A stretch of 64,000 nucleotides of DNA from Thermoanaerobaculia bacterium (GCA_028066595.1 JALCBJ010000003.1:134936-198935); one strand, 5' to 3'; shown: positions 17,346 to 27,078, numbered from the stretch's first letter. The notes: generated by a model not told the origin, from the sequence alone. A program made the numbers and translations.

Positions 17346-19760
17346 GTGTTTCGAGACGTTCGACTTGCCGTCCGCACACTCACGCGCCGCCCAGCCGCGA
17401 CGTTCCTGGTGATCGCGCTCTTGGGGGTGGGCCTCGGCGCGAACCTCCTGGTGTTCTCGGTGGTGCAAGGCATGCTCTTGCGGCCATTGGAGTTTCCCGA
17501 CGCCGATCGTCTGGTACGCATCTTCGTGCGACACGAGGTGGCTTCGAACGATCGACTGCGCGCCACCGAGGCCGAGTTCCGCGATTGGAAAGAGCATGCA
17601 GAGGGCTTCGATTCGGTCGTCGCGGCAGCGAATTTCGGAATGAGCGTCACGGAATCTCCCGAGCCACTCAATCCGCTGATGCGCCAAGTTTCGGCCGGCT
17701 ACTTCCGCACGTTCGGCGCGACTCCCTTCCTCGGCCGCGATTTCTCCCCGGACGATCACCGGACGATGGCCAAGGTCGTGATCCTCGACTACGGCTTTTG
17801 GCGCAGTTACTACGGCGGCGATCCAGAAATCGTCGGCCGCGCCATCGAGCTGGCAGGCGAACCCCATGAAGTTATCGGGGTCATGCCGGCGGAGTGGAAC
17901 CTGCCTGCCTTTCCGCGCCAGCCTGTACTTTGGGCACCGATGGCCGAAACCGCCGACATGGATCGTCAGAGTGGTCGTTTCATCGTCATGGGCCGGCTGG
18001 CGGCCGATGCCGAACCGGGCGTGGTCGAACGTCAGTTGACCTCTATTCAGAAGCGGAGGGCCGAAGAGCTCGGGACGGACGACGGCAGGTCGGCGCGGGT
18101 CGTGCCCCTGCGCGCTTCCCTGGTCGAGAACATCCGCCCGGCAATCCTGGCACTCTTCGGTGCCATCACGTTGATGCTCGCGATCGTCCTGGCCAACGTA
18201 GCGCACTTGCTGCTAGCACGTGCCATCGGACGGCGGCAGGAGATCGGCGTCCGCGTCGCTCTCGGAGCCGGTCGGTGGCACCTCGTGCGTCAGCTCCTGA
18301 CGGAGGGCCTGCTCGTGGCAGGCCTCGGTGGCGCCCTGGGAGTGGTGCTCGCCGCCGCGGCGCTGCCCGCGGTGCTGGCAACGGCTCCCGCGAACCTGGC
18401 GGTGCCACTGCTCGACCGAGTCGCCCTCGACGTTGGTGTAGTGACCTACGCCGTCGTGTTGTCTCTGGCCGTGGCCGGTCTCTGCGCACTCTTGCCGCTC
18501 TGGCATTTACGTCGCGGAACGCAAGCTGTGGTGAGACCGACGGGACGTGGCGGCGCGGGCGGGCCGCAGCAACGACGGTGGCGGAACACTCTCCTGGTGG
18601 CGGAGGTGGCCCTTTCGATGGCATTGCTCATCGGCGCAGGATTGATGGCTCGCAGCTTTGTCAACCTGCGCAGCCTGGAGTTGGGATTCGACCCGGAACA
18701 GCTCCTCGTGCTGCGCGTCGGTCCCCGCGGCCCGGGTCTGGAAACCCCGGAAGAGCGTGACCGCTTTTATCGCCAGGCTCTGGAGCAAGTGCGCGATCTG
18801 CCCGGAGTCGAATCCGCCGGTTTCAACGACATACTGCCGATGTTCGCCTCGTTTCGATCTTCCGTGGGGATTCGCGCGCTCGAGACACCTGCCGGCGAGG
18901 CGGAACGGCGAGCCGTGGCGCTGGCCGCCACTCCTGGCTACCTCGACACCGTGCGCACACCTCTGCTCGCCGGGCGCGATTTCGCTTCCCAGGATCGAGT
19001 CGACTCGGAACCGGTGGCCATTCTCAGCCGCAACGTCATGGAAAGCATGTGGGGCGAGGACGTAGACGTGCGAGAGGTCATCGGCCGTCGGGTGGTAGTA
19101 GGAGACGACGGTGAGCTGGTGCGGATCGTCGGAATCTCCGCCGACCTCAGGGGCCTGGCCCAGGCCCCTGAACCGCCACCGGTGGTCTACCGTCCGATGA
19201 GCCAGGCGCCGGTCAGTCCGGCCTCGCTCTTCGTGCGCCGGGAGCCCGGTGCCGACATCCAAGGTACTTTCGATGCCGTCGAACGGGTGATGTGGGGTTT
19301 CAGCTCGGAGATACCCGTATATTCCCAATCCACACTCCGGCAAATCGTACGCGATATCGAGTGGCAACCGCGATTCTTGTCTCAGCTGCTGAGCAGCTTC
19401 GCTACGTTGGCGCTGCTCCTCACCGCCGCCGGAATCTATGCGGTGATCTCTTTCTCCGTTGCCGAGCGCACACGCGAAATCGGAGTCCGCGTCGCTCTCG
19501 GAGCGGATCGCAATCGGATCATGACTTGGATCGTCGGACGGGCTGGAAGACTGACGGTGTTGGGAATCGCGCTGGGCTTCGCACTGTCGGCAGTAGCCAG
19601 TCGTCTGCTGGCTACCCAGCTTCAGGGGGTCTCACCATTCGACCCATGGACCTATGCCGTTCTATCGGTCGGCATGGCGTTCGTGAGTCTGGCGGCCGCC
19701 TGGATCCCCGCCCATCGCGCCTTGAAGGTGGACCCTGCCTCAGCTCTTCGCTCCGAGTGA
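17346..19760 (+). CDS. ADOP-type MacB/FtsX permease (orphan ABC permease)
   Basis: The 804-residue membrane protein has two MacB-core/FtsX repeats: an N-terminal helix (about 18-40), a periplasmic core, three helices around 260-400 with the motif RRQEIGVRVALGAGRWHLVRQLLTEGL, then a second unit starting TLLVAEVALSMALLIGAG and ending in three helices with RTREIGVRVALGADRNRIM and an EP/DPASALRSE tail. This duplicated build without an adjacent ATPase gene is typical of acidobacterial duplicated orphan permeases. The substrate is unknown. The GTG start is 6 nt behind a perfect AAGGAGG (17333-17339). No PadR gene is adjacent, unlike many relatives. Confidence 0.88.
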   Translation: MFRDVRLAVRTLTRRPAATFLVIALLGVGLGANLLVFSVVQGMLLRPLEFPDADRLVRIFVRHEVASNDRLRATEAEFRDWKEHAEGFDSVVAAANFGMSVTESPEPLNPLMRQVSAGYFRTFGATPFLGRDFSPDDHRTMAKVVILDYGFWRSYYGGDPEIVGRAIELAGEPHEVIGVMPAEWNLPAFPRQPVLWAPMAETADMDRQSGRFIVMGRLAADAEPGVVERQLTSIQKRRAEELGTDDGRSARVVPLRASLVENIRPAILALFGAITLMLAIVLANVAHLLLARAIGRRQEIGVRVALGAGRWHLVRQLLTEGLLVAGLGGALGVVLAAAALPAVLATAPANLAVPLLDRVALDVGVVTYAVVLSLAVAGLCALLPLWHLRRGTQAVVRPTGRGGAGGPQQRRWRNTLLVAEVALSMALLIGAGLMARSFVNLRSLELGFDPEQLLVLRVGPRGPGLETPEERDRFYRQALEQVRDLPGVESAGFNDILPMFASFRSSVGIRALETPAGEAERRAVALAATPGYLDTVRTPLLAGRDFASQDRVDSEPVAILSRNVMESMWGEDVDVREVIGRRVVVGDDGELVRIVGISADLRGLAQAPEPPPVVYRPMSQAPVSPASLFVRREPGADIQGTFDAVERVMWGFSSEIPVYSQSTLRQIVRDIEWQPRFLSQLLSSFATLALLLTAAGIYAVISFSVAERTREIGVRVALGADRNRIMTWIVGRAGRLTVLGIALGFALSAVASRLLATQLQGVSPFDPWTYAVLSVGMAFVSLAAAWIPAHRALKVDPASALRSE

Positions 19761-19926
19761 CAGCAACCGGATCTCTCGAGTCAGTCTCCTGTCACTGCGG
19801 AGACAGGGACAGCAGTGGCCACTGCCGTGGCAAACCGCACCGCGGATGCCAGCACGCCGCGTGATAATCTCGCAGGCCCTATCTCACGAAAAGCCAACGA
19901 TCAAGGGCGGTTAGCGAGGAGACAAA

Positions 19927-20796
19927 ATGGCTCGGATAGTGCGCGCAGCTCTGGTGCAAGCGACGCTCAACGAAGACGCTTCGGCATCCACTTCGGTGAT
20001 CCGACAGGCGATGCTGGACAAGTCTCTGGACTTGGTGGACGAGGCGGCGGCGAAGGGGGCTCGCGTACTGTGCCTTCAGGAGCTGTTCTACGGCCCGTAC
20101 TTTTGCGCCGAGCAGGATCCGCGCTGGTACGAGCTGGCGGAGAAAGTACCTGACGGTCCGACGATCCGGGTGATGCAGGAGAAGGCGAAGGAGCACGGGA
20201 TGGTGCTCGTAGTGCCGGTCTACGAGGAGGAGATGACCGGTGTCTACTACAACACCGCCGCCGTAATCGACGCCGACGGCTCCTATCTGGGCAAGTACCG
20301 CAAGAATCACATCCCCCATGCCGCACCGGGCTTCTGGGAGAAGTTCTACTTCCGTCCGGGCAACCTGGGCTATCCGGTGTTCGACACAGCGGTGGGCAAG
20401 GTCGCCGTGTACATCTGCTATGACCGCCACTTTCCCGAAGGTTGGCGCGAGCTCGGGCTGGCGGGTGCCGAGCTGGTGTTCAACCCTTCGGCGACCGTGG
20501 CCGGGCTCTCGGAATATCTCTGGAAGCTGGAGCAGCCCGCCGCCGCGTGCGCCAACATGTACTTCGTCGGCGCCATCAACCGGCCGGGCGTGGAAAAGCC
20601 GTGGGAGATCGGTGAGTTCTACGGACAGTCGTACTTCTGCAACCCCCGGGGACAGATCCTCACAGAGGGGCCGCGGGAAGGCGACGCCATCGTCACCGCC
20701 GACCTCGACCTCGACCAGATCCGCGAGGTGCGCAACGTATGGCAGTTCTACCGCGACCGCAGACCTGAATCGTACGAAGGCATCGTCGAACCGTGA
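19927..20796 (+). CDS. pydC: beta-ureidopropionase (N-carbamoyl-beta-alanine amidohydrolase)
   Basis: This nitrilase-superfamily enzyme hydrolyses N-carbamoyl-beta-alanine (or its methyl derivative) to beta-alanine, CO2 and ammonia. The catalytic triad is visible: E52 in QELFYGPY, K126 in KYRKNHIP and C164 in YICYDRHFPEGWREL. The 289-residue length and the CYDRHFPEGWR motif fit the bacterial beta-ureidopropionase / N-carbamoylputrescine amidase branch; the pyrimidine neighbours favour the former. It begins the first pathway block and overlaps the transporter start by 4 nt (GTGA). A GATAAT element at 19863-19868 could be its -10 box. Confidence 0.9.
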   Translation: MARIVRAALVQATLNEDASASTSVIRQAMLDKSLDLVDEAAAKGARVLCLQELFYGPYFCAEQDPRWYELAEKVPDGPTIRVMQEKAKEHGMVLVVPVYEEEMTGVYYNTAAVIDADGSYLGKYRKNHIPHAAPGFWEKFYFRPGNLGYPVFDTAVGKVAVYICYDRHFPEGWRELGLAGAELVFNPSATVAGLSEYLWKLEQPAAACANMYFVGAINRPGVEKPWEIGEFYGQSYFCNPRGQILTEGPREGDAIVTADLDLDQIREVRNVWQFYRDRRPESYEGIVEP

Positions 20797-22292
20797 CCTC
20801 GGGAGGGCGACCCGAGGGAGCCAGTCCACGCCTCTACAACCACGATCTGCGGCCGGTCGAGCAGAGCCATCGGACGTGGGGGATGTGGAACATCGCAGCG
20901 CTGTGGGTGGGCATGGCGGTCTGTATTCCCACCTACTCGCTCGCTGCGGGAATGATCTCCCAGGGGATGTCGTGGAAGCAGGCACTCCTGACCATCACCC
21001 TCGGCAATCTCATCGTGCTGCTGCCGATGGTCGCCAACGCCCACGCCGGCACCCGGTACGGTATCCCCTTTCCGGTCTTCGTGCGTGCCTCCTTCGGCAC
21101 CTTCGGCGCCAATATTCCGGCCCTGATGCGGGCACTGGTGGCCTGCGGCTGGTTTGGCATTCAGACCTGGATCGGCGGCGCGGCGATCTACACACTCCAT
21201 TCCGTGATCTTCGGCTTCACGCCAGCCGGTCCCGAGGACCACTTGCCGTTGCTGGGCCTGTCGGCTGGCCAGCTGGCTTGCTTCCTGCTCTTCTGGGCCA
21301 TCAACATCGCGGTGATCGTCGCCGGTATCGAAACCATCAAGTGGTTGGAGACCCTGGCGGCGCCGTTTCTGCTTCTCATCGGGCTCGGACTCCTCTATTG
21401 GGGCGTCAGCCAGGGTGGCGGTTTCGATGTGCTGTTTTCCAACGAGACGATGGCGAAGGTGCGAGGCGGCCTGGGCGAGGAATTCGACTTCTGGAAGGCG
21501 TTCTGGCCCAATCTGACGGCGATGGTGGGCTTCTGGGCCACGCTGTCGCTCAACATCCCGGACTTCACTCGCTATGCGAAGCGTCAGCGCGATCAGGTGC
21601 TCGGTCAGCTGATCGGGCTGCCGACGACCATGGCACTCTTCTCGTTCATCGGCATCGCCGTGACTTGCGCCACCGTCGTGGTGTTCGGTGAGGCGATCTG
21701 GGATCCGGTGAAGCTGATCGGCCGCTTCGATTCCCCCCTCGTCGTCGGCTTCTCGCTCTTCGCTCTGACCCTGGCGACGCTATCCACGAACATCGCCGCC
21801 AATGTCGTGTCTCCGGCCAATGACTTCGCCAACGTCTGGCCGAGCAAGATCGATTTCAAGACCGGCGGCATCATCACCGGTCTTCTGGGAATCGTCATCC
21901 TGCCCTGGAAGCTCTACAACGATCTCGCCGCCTACATCTTCACCTGGCTCATCGGCTACGGTGCTTTGCTCGGCGCCATCGGTGGCGTGATGATCATCGA
22001 CTACTTCGTCCTACGCCGGACCCGGCTCGTGGCGGCCGATCTGTATCGGGAGGACGGGATCTACGCCTACAGCCGAGGCTTCAACTGGCGAGCTCTGGTG
22101 GCGCTGGCGGTGGGTATCGCACCGAACGTCCCGGGCTTTCTGGAGCAAGCGAGCCACGGCGCCATCGACGTCGCGCCGTTCTGGGAGCATCTCTACACCC
22201 ACGCATGGTTCGTCGGACTGATGGTTGCCGGCATTCTCTATCTCGTACTGAGCCGTTGGCAGACGCCGAATCTCGAAGGAGCCAACCCATGA
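20793..22292 (+). CDS. NCS1-family nucleobase/hydantoin-type transporter
   Basis: The 499-residue membrane protein has about 12 hydrophobic segments and the NCS1 hallmark N-terminus (DLRPVEQSHRTWGMWNIAALW), like the hydantoin transporter Mhp1 and bacterial uracil/allantoin carriers. Being co-translated between beta-ureidopropionase and the aminotransferase, it most likely imports a pyrimidine base or a dihydropyrimidine/ureide intermediate by sodium or proton symport. The GTG start overlaps the previous stop; the stop overlaps the aminotransferase ATG. Confidence 0.9.
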   Translation: MTSGGRPEGASPRLYNHDLRPVEQSHRTWGMWNIAALWVGMAVCIPTYSLAAGMISQGMSWKQALLTITLGNLIVLLPMVANAHAGTRYGIPFPVFVRASFGTFGANIPALMRALVACGWFGIQTWIGGAAIYTLHSVIFGFTPAGPEDHLPLLGLSAGQLACFLLFWAINIAVIVAGIETIKWLETLAAPFLLLIGLGLLYWGVSQGGGFDVLFSNETMAKVRGGLGEEFDFWKAFWPNLTAMVGFWATLSLNIPDFTRYAKRQRDQVLGQLIGLPTTMALFSFIGIAVTCATVVVFGEAIWDPVKLIGRFDSPLVVGFSLFALTLATLSTNIAANVVSPANDFANVWPSKIDFKTGGIITGLLGIVILPWKLYNDLAAYIFTWLIGYGALLGAIGGVMIIDYFVLRRTRLVAADLYREDGIYAYSRGFNWRALVALAVGIAPNVPGFLEQASHGAIDVAPFWEHLYTHAWFVGLMVAGILYLVLSRWQTPNLEGANP

Positions 22293-23653
22293 CCGTCGTC
22301 CAAGCTTCGAAGCCCACACTCCCACCTTGCGATCACACGGCACCCACCTACCGGGGGGCAGATCGCGAGACAGTCCTCGGGGACCGCCAACGTTTCGCAC
22401 ACCCCGCGCTCTTCGCTCTCTATGCAGAGCCGTTGATGATCGTCCACGGGCACATGCAGTACCTCTGGGATCACACGGGGAAACGGTACCTCGACGGGAT
22501 CGCGGGAATCGTCACCGTGTCGTGCGGTCACGGACACCCGAAGATCGTGGAGCGGGTCAAACGACAGCTCGACGAGGTACAGCACACGACCACCATCTAC
22601 CTCCATCCGAATCTGTCGGAGGCTGCGAAGAAGCTGGCGTCGAAGATGCCCGAAGGGCTCGACGTGACCTACTTCTGCAACTCCGGCAGCGAGGCCAACG
22701 AGCTCGCCGTGGCCATGGCCCGCCTCTACACCGGAAACGAAGACATCCTGGCGGTGCGCAATGGCTACCATGGCGGCACGGCCACGGCCATGGGCCTCAC
22801 TTCCCACAGCACGTGGAAGTTCGGCATGCCCCAAGGTGGACGCATTCACCACGTGTCGTGTCCCGATCCCTATCGATCCAAGTTCTCCGGCACACCGGAG
22901 GAGATCGCGGAACAGTCGGTGAACGAACTGAAAGAACTGATTCAGTTCACCACGCCGGGCAAGGTCGCGGGTTTCCTCGCGGAGCCCATCCAAGGCGTGG
23001 GTGGCGCCACCCATGGAGCACCGAACTACCTGCGCATGGCCTACGACGTCGTGCGCGAGCACTGTGGACTGTGCATCGCCGACGAGGTTCAGACGGGCTT
23101 TGGCCGCACCGGAGACCACTACTGGGGTTTCGAGAACTTCGGCGTGGTCCCCGACATGGTCGTGATGGCCAAGGGAATCGGCAACGGCTTCCCGATCGGT
23201 GCCGTGACCACCCGCCGCGAGATTGCCGAGGCGCTCACAGGCCGAATCCATTTCAATACATTCGGCGGTAATCCTCTGTGCATGGCGGCAGCGTCGGCGG
23301 TCCTGGACGTGATCGACGAAGACGGTTTGCAGGAGAACTCGAGGGTCGTCGGTGGCCGACTCAAAGCAGGCTTGCAACAGCTGCAGACGCGGCATCGTCA
23401 GGTCGGCGACGTACGCGGCATGGGCTTGATGCTGGGGTTCGAGCTGGTCAAGGACAGGGTGACGAAGGAACCGGCGCCCGCGGAGACGGCCCAACTGCTG
23501 GAATCCTGTCGTGAGATGGGTCTGCTCATTGGAAAGGGCGGCTATTTCGGCAACGTCGTCCGCTTCAAGCCACCCATGTGCCTCACCGAAGAAGACGCCG
23601 AATTCGCCCTCGCGGTGATCGACGAGTCCCTGTCGCAGATCGAGGCAGACTGA
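22289..23653 (+). CDS. class III aminotransferase (beta-alanine/AGXT2-like)
   Basis: The 454-residue PLP enzyme has the class III signature around CIADEVQTGFGRTG and the PLP-binding lysine K295 in MAKGIGNGFPIGAV. It resembles alanine-glyoxylate / 3-amino-2-methylpropionate-pyruvate transaminases. Between the ureidopropionase and dihydropyrimidinase genes it should convert beta-alanine to malonate semialdehyde (and 3-aminoisobutyrate to methylmalonate semialdehyde). The ATG at 22289 overlaps the transporter stop (ATGA); an in-frame upstream extension inside the transporter is not real. Confidence 0.88.
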   Translation: MTVVQASKPTLPPCDHTAPTYRGADRETVLGDRQRFAHPALFALYAEPLMIVHGHMQYLWDHTGKRYLDGIAGIVTVSCGHGHPKIVERVKRQLDEVQHTTTIYLHPNLSEAAKKLASKMPEGLDVTYFCNSGSEANELAVAMARLYTGNEDILAVRNGYHGGTATAMGLTSHSTWKFGMPQGGRIHHVSCPDPYRSKFSGTPEEIAEQSVNELKELIQFTTPGKVAGFLAEPIQGVGGATHGAPNYLRMAYDVVREHCGLCIADEVQTGFGRTGDHYWGFENFGVVPDMVVMAKGIGNGFPIGAVTTRREIAEALTGRIHFNTFGGNPLCMAAASAVLDVIDEDGLQENSRVVGGRLKAGLQQLQTRHRQVGDVRGMGLMLGFELVKDRVTKEPAPAETAQLLESCREMGLLIGKGGYFGNVVRFKPPMCLTEEDAEFALAVIDESLSQIEAD

Positions 23654-23703
23654 GTGAAACCCGACCGGTCCGATCGCGACGACCGAACATGCAAACCGGC
23701 CGC

Positions 23704-23952
23704 GACGTCCTGTGCGTGGCGCAGGCGCTCTGGTCGGAGATCGTGGCCTCGTCACCAGCCTGGCGCGATCGGCTCTCCCAATGGCTCGATGAGCGATGAG
23801 CGATGAGCGATGTGGAAGAGGTCCAGACGTCCCCGCCGATCGCGGGCACTGTCCCCGAATCGTTGGCCACGACGTCCTGCGCGCGGTGCGGTCGCTCCGT
23901 GCTCGGAGATCGCGGCCTCGTCACCAGCCTGGCGCGATCGGCTCTCCGAATG
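23704..23952 (+). repeat. diverged ~80-bp direct repeat in the intergenic region
   Basis: Bases 23704-23783 and 23871-23952 are two copies of one segment; a core of about 40 bases (from TCGGAGATC onward) is nearly identical and ends in GCGCGATCGGCTCTCC. Between them are three perfect tandem GATGAGC heptamers (23788-23808). This fills most of the 360-nt gap between the aminotransferase and dihydropyrimidinase genes. Open frames exist in it (for example ATG at 23689 and 23803), but they share no frame between copies and match no family, so I read it as noncoding. Confidence 0.8.
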
Positions 23953-24013
23953 CGATCGGCTCTCCGGGTAGAGTTAGGGACGGCGAACCAGCATAAACCG
24001 AACGAGGACTGCC

Positions 24014-25408
24014 ATGAGCTTCGACAAGATCATCACCGGCGGACAGGTCGTAACGCCCGCGGGAACCATCGACGCCGATGTGGCGATTCGCGGCGAGAAG
24101 ATCGCAGCGGTGGGCGAAGGGCTGGCGGCAATGTCGCCAGATGCGGCGACCATCGACGCATCCGGTCACTACGTCATTCCGGGCGTCCTCGACGTCCACG
24201 TACACCTGGAACTGCCTTTTTGCGGGACCACGAGCGCCGACGACTATCGCACCGGGACACGCGCCGGAGCACGCGGCGGCGTCACCACGCTGATCGACTT
24301 CGCCATTCCCTACGACGGTGACTCGCTGGGCCAGGCGGCCGACAACTGGCACAAGAAAGCGGAAGGTAAGTCGCTCATCGACTACACCTTCCACATCTGC
24401 GTCACCCGTTGGGACGAGCACAAGGATCAGATCGCCGGCATGGTGGAACGCGGCTTCTCCACCTTCAAGGAATTCATGATCTACGAGTCGGAAGGCTGGC
24501 AGAGCGACGATCGGGCGATGTTCGGCACACTCGAGACCATGCGCGAGCTGGGCTCCATGCTGCTCGTACACGCCGAAAGCTCCCGGGTGCTCGACGAATT
24601 GATCGCGCGGCACCACACGCCGGAGTTGATGGCGAAGTACGGCGCGCAGCTGCACGCCATCACGAGACCGAACTTCATCGAAGCCGAAGCCATCGAACGG
24701 GCCATCCATTGGTGCGAGGTCACGGGAGGTCAGCTCTACATCGTCCACATGTCCACTGGTGAAGGGGCCGATCTGGTACGCGCCGCCCAGGCCCGCGACG
24801 TGCCCGTCTTGGCGGAAACCTGCGTCCAGTACCTCTGCCTGGACGACTCCGTCTTCGCACGCGACGACGGTCACCTCTACGCCTGCTGTCCCCAGGTCAA
24901 GAAGCCAGCCGACATCGAGAGGCTGTGGAACGGCCTCAGAGACGGAGAGGTGTGCGCCATCTCCACCGACACCTGCACCTTCACCCGTGAGCAGAAAGCG
25001 ATGTGGGAAGGCGACTGGACCAAGATCCCCATGGGCATGCCCGGACTCGAGACTCTGTTGCCGGTGTCCTACACCAAGGGTGTTCTCGAAGGCCGCTTGA
25101 GCCTCGACCAGCTATGCCGCAAGCTGTCCACCGACCCGGCCCGCATCATGGGGCTGGCGCCACGCAAGGGCGCCATCACGCCGGGAGCGGACGCCGACCT
25201 GGCCATCATTCACCCCACCAAGACGATAAAAGTCGACCCCAACACCCTCGAAACCAACGCCGACTGGTCACCCTACAACGGCTGGGAGCTGGCGGGTTTC
25301 TCGCGTACCACGCTGTCGCGAGGCGAGGTCATCGTCGACGACTACAAGGTCGTGGGCGCCGAGGGACGGGGTCAGTGGTTGCCGCGAAAGTCCGCTGGTT
25401 TGGCCTAG
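24014..25408 (+). CDS. pydB: dihydropyrimidinase (cyclic amidohydrolase)
   Basis: This enzyme opens dihydrouracil/dihydrothymine to N-carbamoyl-beta-amino acids. The 464-residue protein shows the binuclear zinc site of the amidohydrolase family: H62/H64 in DVHVHLEL, K152 (carbamylated lysine) in TFKEFMIYE, H186 in LLVHAES, H245 in YIVHMST and D319 in ISTDTCTF. The residue after the metal aspartate is Thr, whereas family members usually have His (SDH/TDH), a notable change. It lies 360 nt after the aminotransferase, so it may have its own promoter; CATAAA at 23992-23997 is too close to be sure. Confidence 0.92.
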   Translation: MSFDKIITGGQVVTPAGTIDADVAIRGEKIAAVGEGLAAMSPDAATIDASGHYVIPGVLDVHVHLELPFCGTTSADDYRTGTRAGARGGVTTLIDFAIPYDGDSLGQAADNWHKKAEGKSLIDYTFHICVTRWDEHKDQIAGMVERGFSTFKEFMIYESEGWQSDDRAMFGTLETMRELGSMLLVHAESSRVLDELIARHHTPELMAKYGAQLHAITRPNFIEAEAIERAIHWCEVTGGQLYIVHMSTGEGADLVRAAQARDVPVLAETCVQYLCLDDSVFARDDGHLYACCPQVKKPADIERLWNGLRDGEVCAISTDTCTFTREQKAMWEGDWTKIPMGMPGLETLLPVSYTKGVLEGRLSLDQLCRKLSTDPARIMGLAPRKGAITPGADADLAIIHPTKTIKVDPNTLETNADWSPYNGWELAGFSRTTLSRGEVIVDDYKVVGAEGRGQWLPRKSAGLA

Positions 25409-25446
25409 CCAACTCCTAGGTCAACCGATTTCGCCGACTTCAGAGC

Positions 25447-26958
25447 TCAGTTGTCGTTCCGCTTACCGACACCACCAAACCACTGACGTGGATCGATACT
25501 GGCCAGTGCACTGAGTCGGAGGTCGGACGGTCCGTCGCCACTTCTTGGGATGCTCGCATGGCCGCGGAGAACGATACGCAACCACTCGTTTCCAACTCGG
25601 GGAAGCTCGATTTCTCCGGTCAGGCGGTAACGATCGGACTCGTCACTGGTCACCGCGGGAGTCACGACGTTCCCATCTTCGTCTGTGGTCGCTTCCTGAA
25701 GGACGACGCTCTCGAATAGATCGTCTTCGACGAACAACAGCTGGACGTTGCCTCGCGCGTTCTCCAAGTGATCGCGCCGCCCCCGCTCTCCTGCGTTGAA
25801 CCCTTCGACGGCGATGCGTAGACCATAGTAGGTGCGGGTCTTGACTTCGGTGAAGCTACTGTCGCCCGGCACTGTCGAGAAGCCAAGACCCGCCATGACG
25901 GAGAGGCGAGAGATCTTGGGAACCGGAGTGAATGCGATATAGGCGTCCAACTCTGCCACACCGCCTCCCCCTTCTTCGTCGAAGGGGTTGAACGTGGGAG
26001 GTTCCGAACCGCCGTCGGCGGTCGCCATGTCGTTACCTTCTTCCTCTCCGTTCTCCGAATCGCCCTCCATCATCGAAGCCATCTCTGGGGTCTCCGACGG
26101 TTGGATCGCGCTGTACCTCGCTTCAACACCTGCCAAGAGCCTCTTGTGCCACTGTGACCTGGCGAAGAATGCAGCTTCCAGATGGCTCTTGAATTTTCCA
26201 TCGGGCTCCAGGTTGTAGAGGAGACCTACATCGAAACCCAAGGAGTGCTTCGGGATCACTTTGATCGTTGGGTGTTCCGGGCCCTGATAGCGGTTGAGAC
26301 AGAGCTCATCACTTACGTCTTCGGGATGGGATTGCCAACGAAAGCCCAACTGGCCGCCTGTTCGGAGCATCAATCCGCGATCCGCGCGAAAGGGAACTGA
26401 AGCGCCTTCTTTCGTTGCGCGAACGCAGAAGCGGATCTTCCCGCCCGGTGGTATCTCCGTTCCCGCTCCACCACTAGAACAATCGCAGCCAGCCTGGCAT
26501 GCTGGATCTCCACAGGGAAGATTCTCGAAACATTCCTTCTTGAGATTCACACAAGATGTAGAAAGGGTCGAAGCACAATCGTACCCTGGAACCGTCAACG
26601 CCAGTTGTTTGTCTCTAGCTCTCTTGACATGCTTTTCATTTCCTACGCCGACCAGTTCCTTGGTGAGCCGTGTTGGCGTGTTCATGTAGTTGAGCTCGAC
26701 GATGAATCGCTGTGGCGGATCCGCGGTCGCGATGAACTCGAAGTCGTTGAAACCCGTTGCCAACGTAGCGAACGAAGGCGCCACACATGTCGACTTCGAC
26801 TCGTCAGTTGCTGCTGCACTCTTCAGGGCGTCAGGCTTTCCGGCCGCGTACGAGCCGAGGGCACCAGAAAACAAACACACAAGGGCCATCGAGGAGCTGA
26901 GAGTCCCACCTCGTGCAACACTTCGACCTCGTTGAACTGAACGGTTAGGCTCGGACAT
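25447..26958 (-). CDS. secreted hypothetical protein, Cys-rich middle, beta-rich end
   Basis: The 503-residue protein has an N-terminal export signal (basic start, hydrophobic SSMALVCLFSGALGSYAAG). Residues about 130-170 contain a cluster of cysteines (CASTLSTSC, CFENLPCGDPACQAGCDC), then a beta-rich second half with alternating hydrophobics resembling an outer-membrane or periplasmic beta domain, interrupted by an acidic EEEGND linker. No family was recognised. The start is supported by AGGAGGT 6 nt upstream. It is transcribed against the flanking pathway genes. Confidence 0.7.
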   Translation of the reverse strand: MSEPNRSVQRGRSVARGGTLSSSMALVCLFSGALGSYAAGKPDALKSAAATDESKSTCVAPSFATLATGFNDFEFIATADPPQRFIVELNYMNTPTRLTKELVGVGNEKHVKRARDKQLALTVPGYDCASTLSTSCVNLKKECFENLPCGDPACQAGCDCSSGGAGTEIPPGGKIRFCVRATKEGASVPFRADRGLMLRTGGQLGFRWQSHPEDVSDELCLNRYQGPEHPTIKVIPKHSLGFDVGLLYNLEPDGKFKSHLEAAFFARSQWHKRLLAGVEARYSAIQPSETPEMASMMEGDSENGEEEGNDMATADGGSEPPTFNPFDEEGGGGVAELDAYIAFTPVPKISRLSVMAGLGFSTVPGDSSFTEVKTRTYYGLRIAVEGFNAGERGRRDHLENARGNVQLLFVEDDLFESVVLQEATTDEDGNVVTPAVTSDESDRYRLTGEIELPRVGNEWLRIVLRGHASIPRSGDGPSDLRLSALASIDPRQWFGGVGKRNDN

Positions 26959-27064
26959 GGGTGACCTCCTAGCATGTAGTGCAACTTGATTGGCTATGCT
27001 TATTGGAGAGACGGACCCAAGTTAGGGATTTCCTCCCCGGCACAGGTAGGTGTTCGGCGCGCAT

Positions 27065-27078
27065 GGGCATAAGATGGT
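27065..27078 (+). promoter_or_regulatory. possible -10 element before mmsA
   Basis: GGGCATAAGATGGT lies 47-60 nt before the mmsA ATG. It closely matches GGGCATAATGGT upstream of preT (36335-36346), at a similar distance. It is likely a -10 box (CATAAG) with flanking context; no clear -35 accompanies it. Confidence 0.35.

Noticed and set aside
19879-20985. 368-residue minus-strand frame over beta-ureidopropionase
   Set aside because: Antisense shadow of a gene with an intact catalytic triad; no family motif of its own.
22238-23755. 505-residue open frame on the minus strand over the aminotransferase
   Set aside because: It mirrors the high-GC codon structure of a clear class III aminotransferase, has no ribosome site and no recognisable domain.
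23578-23799. Small frames with an NH2-terminal TGRDVLCVAQALWSEIVASS-like segment in the repeat region
   Set aside because: The second copy of the repeat does not preserve this frame, so coding selection is not supported.
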